Shown here piece after piece: positions 38,617-47,758 of a stretch of 64,000 bases of DNA. The stretch's first letter is position 1; every line of letters begins with the position of its first letter. The notes beneath the pieces were generated by a model. The model made no database searches, had not been told where the DNA came from, and was given only the letters and a program-made list of their open reading frames with translations. The DNA comes from Chitinophagaceae bacterium. GTDB lineage: Bacteria; Bacteroidota; Bacteroidia; Chitinophagales; Chitinophagaceae. The stretch spans positions 32,371 to 96,370 of the forward strand of contig CANHCY010000003.1 of the NCBI GenBank assembly GCA_947459295.1. The letters run 5' to 3'. The translations under genes and the position numbers were made by a program.

Positions 38617-40836
38617 TTAATTTCGATACTTATTTTTATAGAGTCCCATTTTGTCAAATGGGACAGGTTCAAATCCTTTTATTTTTTTAAATACTTCAGA
38701 GCTTGGTAGTAATGTAAAATTTTCATGTTCGGCATCTACAAAGCCCGGATTAGTGATGCATCTGTAATTATCTCTTTCGGTGATGGTCGCGTATTGTCCA
38801 CCAATAAGTTTAGTAGGGCTTGTTGGGCCACCAATAATTAGGTTGTCTGCAAATACATTACGGTTGGCACGCATCCCTTTCCACTGTTTAGTGCCGGGTA
38901 TGGTATCTAAATAGTCGAGAAGTCCAGGATACCTACTAGCGTATGGTTCTGTGGTATAGGAAACGCTTTTTGTTAAGCGCGCTCTAATAAGGCCCTCTTC
39001 TCCAAACATTGATTTTTCGGAACCTGCTGCCCAGGTATAGTAGTGCGCCGATATTTGAGCAGTAGCATCGGTGGGTTCAATAATAATATTATTTTTCATG
39101 GTTAAATCCCAACCGCTATTGGTAAACAAAATTCCATGTTTGGTTTCCATTTTATAAAAAACGTTTCCAAACACAAAAACATCGGCACTCGAGTCGTCAC
39201 AATAAATACCCATGTTCATGCGGTCAGGGTTTCCAATGTGATGAAAATAATTATAGCGCACCACATTTCCTCTATCGCTAGGGTCTCTACCAATATACCA
39301 TGGTGATGTGTCGTCCGAATTTAAAGTAACATGATGGATATTATTGTATTCAAAAATGTGTTCGTTACCGTGTACAAAAATGCCTTGCCAGTCGGTATTA
39401 TAAATTTCACAGTGTCTTATTTTGTTGCCGCATCCGTCTACGCTGATGCCCGACCAAATAAATTTATTTCTTCTATTAAAATCGTGGACTTCACAATTTT
39501 CAACAATGTTGTTTGCTTTTGTTAAGGTTCTTTTATCGCCACCACTTAAATAAATGCCGCCGCTACCGGTGTTATACACGTCACAACTTAATATTTGTTG
39601 ATAGTATCCGGCGTTTCTATTCCAACTGGTATTTTTATAGAGATAGTTTTGCAAGCTTCCTATAATGCCAGAAACCGGACGGCCTTCAAAATTATCAATA
39701 CTCATAGGTCCTTTATTGGCCTCTGCACCTTGGCCCATAAAAATACCAGACGTTCCAACGTTTCTAATGGTGCAGCCTACAATGGTATTGTGGTGTCCGC
39801 CTTCCATGTAAATACCCATACCCCTGCCAGCCTCAATGGTAAGGCCTTCTAACGTGGTATAGGTTTGATTGATGATAGATACAATGGGCGTTTCAAGTAC
39901 CGAAACAGTAATGCTTGCGTTTTCTAATGTACTAGGCGGCCATACGTATAAAATCCCCGTTTTAGTATCTAACCACCACTCGCCGGGGCTGTCTAATTCC
40001 TCTAAAATATTGTATGCAGTGTAAGCCTGAAAATCTCTGCCGTTTCCAAGTCCGTACAAATGTGGCGTTACTAATTTAATTTGCTTTTTAAGGGTGTCAA
40101 TTTTTTCGATATTAATATTGTCATCGGCAAAACCGAAATTAAAAGTGCCTTGTAGCCATATATCTTTTTGTCCAGCCCATTTTGCATGTCTTGTATCGGT
40201 GTATTCAAATAAGGCACCTCTATTGCTGGTGTCACCAATACGCGGCACAGAGCCTTTATCAATGACTTTGCCGATTTTGATACTTCCACTATTGGGATAG
40301 TGTGCAAGTGTGAGTGGTTCGTTGTTAAAAAATAATTCAAGTGGTGCAGGAACAACGGGTTGTCCATGTCCATAACTTTGGTGTTTGCCATAATTTAAAA
40401 TACCCAGTTGTTTAAGAGATACCTGGTATAACGATGCAGCAGCTGTTTTACCAACCCGCATTAAAATAGCTGGGTCATTTACTTTTTTAAATGAACTGCC
40501 TTTAATTTTTTTGCCTCCCGAAATAATCACTTTTTCTTTGTTAACGCCTCTCCAAATAATTGGCGTTTGTTTGCTACCTGTAATGACTTCGTCTAATTTA
40601 AATCCTGCTTGCAGTTCATAATTGCCGGCGCCAATATGCACCACTATCTCGCCCTCGTAATTTGGATTGCCGTCCTTAAATTTTTTAATCAATTGTTGCG
40701 CTTTTGAAAGTGTTGCTACTGGTGCAGCTGCTGATCCGTTGCTCTTATCATTACCAGCTGGCGACACATAAAATTCTTGCCCTAATGCATGGTTAATAAC
40801 GAGTAAAAAAATGACGGTTTTAAGGAGTTGTTTCAT
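38617..40836 (-). CDS. Secreted right-handed parallel beta-helix protein (GH141-like possible)
   Basis: Signal peptide; EFYVSPAGNDKSNGSAAAPVATLSKAQQLIKK; repeated beta-helix rungs (NTIVGCTIRNVGTSGIFMGQG, NIVENCEVHDFNRRNKFIWSGISVDGCGNKIRHCEIYNTDWQGIFVHGNEHIFEYNNIHHV). Confidence 0.82.
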   Translation of the reverse strand: MKQLLKTVIFLLVINHALGQEFYVSPAGNDKSNGSAAAPVATLSKAQQLIKKFKDGNPNYEGEIVVHIGAGNYELQAGFKLDEVITGSKQTPIIWRGVNKEKVIISGGKKIKGSSFKKVNDPAILMRVGKTAAASLYQVSLKQLGILNYGKHQSYGHGQPVVPAPLELFFNNEPLTLAHYPNSGSIKIGKVIDKGSVPRIGDTSNRGALFEYTDTRHAKWAGQKDIWLQGTFNFGFADDNINIEKIDTLKKQIKLVTPHLYGLGNGRDFQAYTAYNILEELDSPGEWWLDTKTGILYVWPPSTLENASITVSVLETPIVSIINQTYTTLEGLTIEAGRGMGIYMEGGHHNTIVGCTIRNVGTSGIFMGQGAEANKGPMSIDNFEGRPVSGIIGSLQNYLYKNTSWNRNAGYYQQILSCDVYNTGSGGIYLSGGDKRTLTKANNIVENCEVHDFNRRNKFIWSGISVDGCGNKIRHCEIYNTDWQGIFVHGNEHIFEYNNIHHVTLNSDDTSPWYIGRDPSDRGNVVRYNYFHHIGNPDRMNMGIYCDDSSADVFVFGNVFYKMETKHGILFTNSGWDLTMKNNIIIEPTDATAQISAHYYTWAAGSEKSMFGEEGLIRARLTKSVSYTTEPYASRYPGLLDYLDTIPGTKQWKGMRANRNVFADNLIIGGPTSPTKLIGGQYATITERDNYRCITNPGFVDAEHENFTLLPSSEVFKKIKGFEPVPFDKMGLYKNKYRN

Positions 40837-40907
40837 GTGTGTATCTTAAAGTTTGCTGGTGCTGTATTGTCTATTATTTATTTTATATTGTATAAAATTT
40901 AGCGGTT

Positions 40908-41741
40908 ATGGAAACAACACCCATTTCAATAAAAGAGGCACTTGATCAGGCGTATAGTTTAACACCTGAACAGGCTTCATTTTTTGCGCAACATGGTTTT
41001 ATAAAAATTAAAAATATTTTTGAAGCCTCTGTTATTGATTACATGAATATAGTAATTTCCAAAGAGGTGGACCGTTTAAATAATCAACAGGTTCCATTAG
41101 AAGAGCGCGATACCTATGGTAAAGCATTTTTACAAATCATGAACTTATGGACACATACCACTGTGGTAAAAGACATTGTATTTAGTAAACGAATAGCCCA
41201 AATTGCCACTGGCTTAATGCAAACAAATGGCGTACGTTTATACCACGATCAGGCGCTTTTTAAAGAACCTAAAGGTGGCCATACTCCTTGGCATGCCGAT
41301 CAATATTACTGGCCGCTAGCCACCGAAAACACCGTTACCGCTTGGATACCATTGCAAGCAACGCCGCTTAATTATGGCCCACTCGAGTTTAGTGCAGGTA
41401 GTAATAAGTTAACGGCTGGAAGAGACAAACAAATTAGTGATGAGAGTCAGGCTTTTTTAGAATCCGAATTAAAAAATCAAAATTTTGAGCACGTTATAGA
41501 GCCCTTTGATGTGGGTGAAATAAGTTTTCATAGAGGTTGGTTGTATCACCGCGCAGGCCCTAACGTTTCTGGTAATATGCGAAAGGTAATGACCATGATT
41601 TATATGGATAAAGACACCGTATTAAAAGAACCTGAAAACCATAACCAACTTGCTGATTGGGAAGCTTGGTGCCCAGGCGCTACTGTTGGTGCCACCATTG
41701 ATACACCACTAAACCCTGTATTGTATGAAAAAGCATCGTAG
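40908..41741 (+). CDS. Phytanoyl-CoA dioxygenase (PhyH)-family Fe(II)/2-oxoglutarate oxygenase
   Basis: FFAQHGFIKIKNIF; HxD motif in GGHTPWHADQYYWPL; WIPLQATPLNYGPLEFSAGSNK; distal His in ISFHRGWLYHRAGPN. Confidence 0.88.
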   Translation: METTPISIKEALDQAYSLTPEQASFFAQHGFIKIKNIFEASVIDYMNIVISKEVDRLNNQQVPLEERDTYGKAFLQIMNLWTHTTVVKDIVFSKRIAQIATGLMQTNGVRLYHDQALFKEPKGGHTPWHADQYYWPLATENTVTAWIPLQATPLNYGPLEFSAGSNKLTAGRDKQISDESQAFLESELKNQNFEHVIEPFDVGEISFHRGWLYHRAGPNVSGNMRKVMTMIYMDKDTVLKEPENHNQLADWEAWCPGATVGATIDTPLNPVLYEKAS

Positions 41742-43950
41742 CATATTATTATTGATTTTTTTAATTGTAGTGCAAAAAACAATAGCACAACTTCCTATTA
41801 TTCCTTACCCGAATAAAGTAATAGAAGGAAAAGGTTTTTATACGGTTGCAACATCTGTAACAAAAGAAGCTGTTGTTGTAATTGACTCAAGTGCAGGATC
41901 TGTTGTTACTAGTACCGAAGGATATTATCTAACAGTAACACCTAAACAAATAAAAGTGGTTGCAAAAACAAAAGTGGGCGCGTTTTACGCCATGCAAACG
42001 CTTTTGCAATTAGAAGCAGCGTCTAAAAAAATTCCGGTGGTAACCATAGAGGATTCACCAGCATTTAGTTATAGAGGACTGATGTTAGACGTGGGTAGAC
42101 ATTTTATGCCAATATCTTTTATAAAACAGTTACTGGATGTTATGGCGATGCAAAAAATGAACAATTTGCATTTGCATTTAACCGAGGATCAGGGATGGCG
42201 CATCGAAATAAAAAAATATCCAAAATTAACGAGTGTAGGATCTGTGCGCGGCGGAACTTTAATTGGCAAGTATCCAGGGAGTGGTAATACCAACGCCGCC
42301 TACGGCGGCTTTTATACGCAGGCGCAGTTAAAAGAACTTGTTGCATACGCAGCTGCCAAACATATCAATATTATACCTGAAATTGAAATGCCAGGCCATG
42401 CAAGTGCTGCTATTGCTGCCTATCCGGAGCTAAGTTGTTTTCCTAACGAAGCTACTAAGCTTACAAATAATATGTACGCAACCACTACAGAAAATAAAAT
42501 TAAAACTACAGGCGGCAAAATTGTACAAGAAACCTGGGGTGTTTTTGATGACGTGTTTGCGCCTAGTGAGTACACTTTTAATTTTATTGAAAATGTATTG
42601 GATGAAGTGATGGATATTTTTCCTTCCAGTTATATTCATATTGGTGGCGACGAGTGTCCTAAAACAGCCTGGAAGCGTTCTACTTATTGTCAGAACCTTA
42701 TGAAAGAAAAAGGCATTGCTAACGAGCATGCGCTTCAAAGTTATTTTATTCAACGTGTAGAAAAATACGTTAACAGTAAGGGCCGTAAAATAATTGGTTG
42801 GGATGAAATTTTAGAAGGTGGCCTTGCACCTAACGCAACCGTTATGAGTTGGCAGGGTGAAGAAGGCGGTATTACTGCCGCCAAAGAGCATCATGATGTT
42901 ATTATGACGCCACAGGGTACTTGTTATTTAAACTTTTATCAATCTGCAGATTCTCGCGACTCTATTGCTTTTGGTGGTTTCTTGCCGCTAGAAGCAGTGT
43001 ATAATTATAACCCAGTACCTGCGGCACTTACCGCGGAGGAGGCTACTTATATTAAAGGTGTGCAGGGAAATTTATGGACCGAGTATATTGCTAACAAAGA
43101 CCTGGCTTCTTTTATGTTATATCCGCGTGCTATGGCTATCGCCGAAAACGGATGGACAAAAACAAAAACCGGTTTCGATCATTTTACAAACCGGGTAACA
43201 AGCTGGAAGCCTTTATTAAAACAAAAAGGGCTTCATTTTTCGGATCATTTGTACAACATACAAATTACGAGTAAGCCAATAGAAGGCGGCATCAATGTTT
43301 CTATTGGTGGTGTAGGAGCAGCGCATAAAATCGTGTACAATACAAATGGCAAACTACCTAGTCTAAATGATCAAATCTATACGGGTCCTATCACAATTAC
43401 CGGCGACGCAAATTTACAAGCGGGTGTTCTAGTCAATAACAAAATAACAGATATTGCAACTGCGGCATTCTCCATAAATAAAGCAACAGGTGCTAAGCTT
43501 GTATCATTACTGAATGCACCCAAAGCACCATATAATAAAAGTGGCAATACCGGTTTTATCAATGGCATACTTGCCAATGATGCTAGGTTTAGTGATGGCG
43601 AATGGCTTGCCTGGGAGGGTAAAACAATCGATGCTACACTTGATTTGGGTGTAGCTACGACTATTACTCAAATTGCTACACGCTTTATCAATAGCCGTGG
43701 CAGTTGGATTCATTTGCCAACAAGTGTAGAAGTGTTAGGATCGTTAGATGGTAAAACATTTACGCGCCTTGGCTTACAACAAAATTTTGATACGAGTAAA
43801 GAAGGAAATTTACCTATTTCGTTTACTATACCGTCTACTAGTATCCGGTATATTCAATTGTTAGCGCAACCTGTAGCAATTATACCAGCTGGTTTTGCTG
43901 GGGCAGGAAATCCTTCATGGTTATTTATGGATGAACTCATTATAAAATAA
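41725..43950 (+). CDS. GH20 beta-N-acetylhexosaminidase with C-terminal F5/8-type-C-like domain
   Basis: PAFSYRGLMLDVGRHFMP, LHLHLTEDQGWRIEIKKYPKLT, IIPEIEMPGHASAAIAAYPELSC, IHIGGDECPKTAWK. C-terminus DLGVATTITQIATRFINSRGSWIHLPTSVEVLGSLDGKTFTRL. 17-nt overlap with the preceding gene. Confidence 0.94.
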   Translation: MKKHRSILLLIFLIVVQKTIAQLPIIPYPNKVIEGKGFYTVATSVTKEAVVVIDSSAGSVVTSTEGYYLTVTPKQIKVVAKTKVGAFYAMQTLLQLEAASKKIPVVTIEDSPAFSYRGLMLDVGRHFMPISFIKQLLDVMAMQKMNNLHLHLTEDQGWRIEIKKYPKLTSVGSVRGGTLIGKYPGSGNTNAAYGGFYTQAQLKELVAYAAAKHINIIPEIEMPGHASAAIAAYPELSCFPNEATKLTNNMYATTTENKIKTTGGKIVQETWGVFDDVFAPSEYTFNFIENVLDEVMDIFPSSYIHIGGDECPKTAWKRSTYCQNLMKEKGIANEHALQSYFIQRVEKYVNSKGRKIIGWDEILEGGLAPNATVMSWQGEEGGITAAKEHHDVIMTPQGTCYLNFYQSADSRDSIAFGGFLPLEAVYNYNPVPAALTAEEATYIKGVQGNLWTEYIANKDLASFMLYPRAMAIAENGWTKTKTGFDHFTNRVTSWKPLLKQKGLHFSDHLYNIQITSKPIEGGINVSIGGVGAAHKIVYNTNGKLPSLNDQIYTGPITITGDANLQAGVLVNNKITDIATAAFSINKATGAKLVSLLNAPKAPYNKSGNTGFINGILANDARFSDGEWLAWEGKTIDATLDLGVATTITQIATRFINSRGSWIHLPTSVEVLGSLDGKTFTRLGLQQNFDTSKEGNLPISFTIPSTSIRYIQLLAQPVAIIPAGFAGAGNPSWLFMDELIIK

Positions 43951-43955
43951 AACGG

Positions 43956-44807
43956 ATGGCAAAAGTAATTGATACCCACATGCACAGTTGGGACTTGCAA
44001 AAAGTTAGGTATAGTTGGCTAGATGGCGATACGTCTATACTAGCACAAAATTATTATCCTTCAAATATTGAAGCACATTTATCTGCGGCGAATGTTAGTG
44101 CAGCTATTATGGTGCAAGCAGCAAATAGTATAGAAGACGCTTCATTCATGTTTGATTGCGCAGCGAAGTACCCTTGGATTATTGGTGTGGTGGGTTGGTT
44201 AGATTTATTAGATCCAGCAGCTACAAAACAGCAATTAGAAGCCCATCTTCAAAATAAATATTTTAAAGGGATTAGACATTTAATTCACGACGAGCCGGAC
44301 AGTAACTGGTTACTCCAACCAAATGTGATTAAAAGTTTAGAGATACTTGCCAATCATGGACTTCCTTTTGATGTGGTGGGTGTAAAAACCGAACACATTA
44401 AAGCGGCTATTCAGGTGGCCAAGCAAGTGCCGCACTTAAAAATGGTGTTTGACCATTTAAACCATCCACCCATTGCTACTAATGAGCAGTTTGGCGCTTG
44501 GGGAGACGCCATAGCGGAAGCCGCTGCTATGCCTAATTTTTATGCTAAAATTTCGGGGCTTGGAACTTGTTGTGCAAACTTTAATGATTGGTCTGCGGCT
44601 ACTATTGAGCCTTATGTCGCTTATGTAATAAAGCACTTTGGCGTTGATAAGTTAATGATAGGAGGCGACTGGCCAGTGTCTTTACTGGCAGGCGATTATG
44701 TAACTACGCATCATCAGTATCAGGCTGTTATTGAAAAGTTGGTAGCTCCCGAAAATCAACAAAAAATATTTGAAGGCAATGCTGCCGCTTTTTATAAGCT
44801 AGATTAA
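43956..44807 (+). CDS. Amidohydrolase-2 family (COG3618; sugar-lactone-hydrolase-like)
   Basis: VIDTHMHSWDLQKVRYSWLDGD; GVVGWLDLLDP; KGIRHLIHDEPDSNWL; KMVFDHLNHPPI; MIGGDWPVSLLAGDY. Confidence 0.87.
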   Translation: MAKVIDTHMHSWDLQKVRYSWLDGDTSILAQNYYPSNIEAHLSAANVSAAIMVQAANSIEDASFMFDCAAKYPWIIGVVGWLDLLDPAATKQQLEAHLQNKYFKGIRHLIHDEPDSNWLLQPNVIKSLEILANHGLPFDVVGVKTEHIKAAIQVAKQVPHLKMVFDHLNHPPIATNEQFGAWGDAIAEAAAMPNFYAKISGLGTCCANFNDWSAATIEPYVAYVIKHFGVDKLMIGGDWPVSLLAGDYVTTHHQYQAVIEKLVAPENQQKIFEGNAAAFYKLD

Positions 44808-46282
44808 TTGTTTACGATTTCAACTTCAATTCTTCTGTTTCTAAAACGGTTGTTGTCATTGTCATTTGCAGTTAAAGGATCCGATTCACCTTTGCCAATA
44901 GTGGCAATGCGACCCGGAGTAATACCTAATTTTACAAGCGCTGCTTTAACAGCCTCCGCTCTTTTATTGGATAAAACAATATTGTAACTGTCTTCACCCT
45001 GATTGTCTGTATGTCCGCTTATGATAATGCTTAAGCTGCTATTTTTTATTAGATAAGCAGCCATTTGCTCAATTTCTTGAACGTACCTTGGCATGATATC
45101 ATATTTATCTAACTCAAAATTAATATTGAGCGAAATGGTTTCTCTAACGCCCTTAAATGTTTTTTCGCCAGTAGCTTTTTGCTCACTTACGGTTCCTGCA
45201 CTGATGCTTAACTTTTCATAATCAAACATACAAGGCATCATGCTTACTTCGTAATAACGGTTTAATGAAAAAAGCTGGTTGTTAAATACTTCTTCAAATT
45301 CGGACCTATCATAGCACTGAAAATACATGCCATTTGTTTCGTTGGCAATGGCCCTTAAATTTACAGAGTCGGCGCCGCCACTATAGGCAATCGTAAATAC
45401 AGGAATATTATTGATAAGCGCTTTTTCTACAATAGATTTTGTGTTTTTATTTTTAGAAGAGTTTTCAATTCCGTCTGTAAATAAGAGTAGTATAGGCTTA
45501 TATTTATTGTATTTGGCCATGGTGTCTAAGCCGCGGTCTAGGGCATCGTTTATGGCAGTTCCGCCCCCAAATCCATCCATGCCTCTTTTGCGGTATAACA
45601 TTTTTTGGATGGTAGCGCTGTCGTATGCAGTGCCTTCATATGAAATGTTTGAATCAAATTTCCATAAGCTTACTAAGTTGCGCTTACTCATTTTTTTTAA
45701 GCTTTCTGATAAGGCGTCTTGTAGCTCGCTGCAGCGCTCATCACCCATAGAGCCACTATGGTCTAGTATAATGCCAATATGGTAAATGCTGGTGTCGCGC
45801 ACTTCCGTTAAAGTATATTTGGTTACGTAGCAGGTATCGTTATATTTATTAATGAACCTGAATGCATTGGTGGAATCCGCTGCATTTATTTTATGATAGC
45901 TTCCTTTTAAATTGGTCGGATAGCTCATTCTGAATTTTATTTCTTTTTTGCTTTTAGAAAAAGCATAGGTGTTGATGGTTAATTTTTCTGGAACATATGT
46001 TTCGCCAATTCTTCTTTTAATAACTGGTTTTTGTGTTATAAAAGTAGGCTCGTACATAAAAGTATAATTGGCCGGCACATGGTCAATACCATCAAAAGGT
46101 TCAAACCCAGGCCTAGGGTTAAACGTTTTTTTATAGATAGGCGCTGGTATCTTTTTTTGAATTTTTTTGGGAGGTGCTACTTCTGTAAATAGTTCTCTTG
46201 ATTCGCGGCAAGCAGTTGCCAAAATCATACACAATGCAACAAAAGCCATTGGTAAACGTGCGCTAGAAAAATGAATACCCAT
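44804..46282 (-). CDS. Predicted lipoprotein with von Willebrand A domain and C-terminal OmpA-like peptidoglycan-binding domain
   Basis: Lipobox-like ILATAC; MIDAS motif LDHSGSMGDE; LLLFTDGIEN; OmpA domain IIISGHTDNQGEDSYNIVLSNKRAEAVKAALVKLGI...GKGESDPLTANDNDNNRFRNRRIEVEIV. Confidence 0.9.
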   Translation of the reverse strand: MGIHFSSARLPMAFVALCMILATACRESRELFTEVAPPKKIQKKIPAPIYKKTFNPRPGFEPFDGIDHVPANYTFMYEPTFITQKPVIKRRIGETYVPEKLTINTYAFSKSKKEIKFRMSYPTNLKGSYHKINAADSTNAFRFINKYNDTCYVTKYTLTEVRDTSIYHIGIILDHSGSMGDERCSELQDALSESLKKMSKRNLVSLWKFDSNISYEGTAYDSATIQKMLYRKRGMDGFGGGTAINDALDRGLDTMAKYNKYKPILLLFTDGIENSSKNKNTKSIVEKALINNIPVFTIAYSGGADSVNLRAIANETNGMYFQCYDRSEFEEVFNNQLFSLNRYYEVSMMPCMFDYEKLSISAGTVSEQKATGEKTFKGVRETISLNINFELDKYDIMPRYVQEIEQMAAYLIKNSSLSIIISGHTDNQGEDSYNIVLSNKRAEAVKAALVKLGITPGRIATIGKGESDPLTANDNDNNRFRNRRIEVEIVNN

Positions 46283-46314
46283 ATCTTGTAATTTGATTGG
46301 TACTGAAAGTTAAT

Positions 46315-47754
46315 TTATTCTGGGCAGTCTATTATCGTCTTGATTTTTTTAAGACTTATAGGATGCACACTTAGCATCACATAGCCGCCACCTGACGCAT
46401 TACTCATGTTACTTGAATTAGTAAGCCACCTGAGTCTATGAACGCCAACGGTTAATGGCCCTAGTTTAATGGCGCCACCCACCATGAGTTGGCCTTGCGT
46501 ATTGTATTGCACCGGTATATAAACACCTAAGTGTAAGGTTTCGTAACGCGGGGTAACGGTAATTAAATTGAGGTCACGAACACGGCGTTTGTTAAGTCCT
46601 GCACTTGCATGCATATTTACAGTTAGGTCTGCGTTGATGTAAAAATCATTGCCTAATGGCTTATCAATATTTAGATTAAATCTAGTAGGTTTTGCAACCG
46701 TAAATGTTTCGGGCATTTGAGTAGTGGTCGCAAATATAGTAGCGAGTGAATCTCTTAGCTGATCACTATTTGCAATCCCTGTAGTTTTCCGTGAAATTAA
46801 AGGGTCGTTCATACCCGGTCGTACGCCATTAAAAATACTACTCGTAACACTATTTTTATAAGACACACCACCAATATCCATAATGGAAACGCCAATTTTT
46901 AATGCATAGTTTAAAGCATGATTGGTTTGAAAGCTGTGGGCCTCCGTATTATAAAGTAAATACTCTGCGCCAATGCTTAGCCCCATATTGGTTTTACCTT
47001 TTTTTATAAAATCAGTACCGGTATTGGCTGTTCCTGCAATGGTTTCATCATAATTAGAACTATATCCAAAAGAAGATCCTCCAGCAGTAAGCGTATATAA
47101 AGTATCTATGCCATTTGTGCTTTCTAGATAACTTAATTTGTTGACAGTGGCGTATGCACCAGAAATACTTTTATTGATTTGTAAAGTAAGGCCAGCCGTT
47201 AGTGTACTTTTTTGATTTCTAAATATTTCTTGAGCATAATTAAAATTACCTTCAAGCCAGCCACTATGTGTAAGAAAGGCTTCTAAATAAGGCGTTTGCC
47301 TGTTGAGCATAAAAAAATCATGCATACTTTGAATGCCGTTTGATACAACCAGCGGTTCTGTTTTAATGTGGTTGAAAGTCCTTGCTCTGATACCAACACT
47401 AAAAGCTTGTTTATTATTTGGTTTGTATAAAAGGTTCAATAAATTAACATCTACATTGCCATGAAAGTATTTTGGAAACATGCCTTCATGAATGCCAATC
47501 GAATCATTTTGAATATAAAATGCATTGCTATTTACATTGGCTTGTGCACTTAAAATACTAGCCTCCCATTTAAAAGATTGATTCACACTAGAAGCAGGAT
47601 TATTAAAAATACTCGTGCTTCCAGCAAACGCAGACCCGTAGGTTGGTTTGTAGCTTTGTGCAAAAGTGCTACTACCAAAACATAATGATCCCAAAGTAAC
47701 CACAGCTACCAAAAACGAGCGTATAAATAGGTGTTGCTTTGGGGTTTCTTGCAT
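46315..47754 (-). CDS. DUF5723-like outer membrane beta-barrel protein
   Basis: Signal peptide then AQSYKPTYGSAFAGSTSIFNNPASSVNQSFKWEASILS..., alternating strands, LNLLYKPNNKQAFSVGIRARTFNH. Confidence 0.7.
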   Translation of the reverse strand: MQETPKQHLFIRSFLVAVVTLGSLCFGSSTFAQSYKPTYGSAFAGSTSIFNNPASSVNQSFKWEASILSAQANVNSNAFYIQNDSIGIHEGMFPKYFHGNVDVNLLNLLYKPNNKQAFSVGIRARTFNHIKTEPLVVSNGIQSMHDFFMLNRQTPYLEAFLTHSGWLEGNFNYAQEIFRNQKSTLTAGLTLQINKSISGAYATVNKLSYLESTNGIDTLYTLTAGGSSFGYSSNYDETIAGTANTGTDFIKKGKTNMGLSIGAEYLLYNTEAHSFQTNHALNYALKIGVSIMDIGGVSYKNSVTSSIFNGVRPGMNDPLISRKTTGIANSDQLRDSLATIFATTTQMPETFTVAKPTRFNLNIDKPLGNDFYINADLTVNMHASAGLNKRRVRDLNLITVTPRYETLHLGVYIPVQYNTQGQLMVGGAIKLGPLTVGVHRLRWLTNSSNMSNASGGGYVMLSVHPISLKKIKTIIDCPE

Positions 47755-47758
47755 GAAT

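Noticed and set aside
38120-38620. 166-aa + strand ORF opposite the DUF5703 gene
   Set aside because: It is antisense to a coherent signal-peptide-bearing protein; the hydrophobic composition mirrors the opposing codons.
45411-45785. 124-aa + strand ORF opposite the VWA domain
   Set aside because: It is antisense to the intact MIDAS-containing frame.
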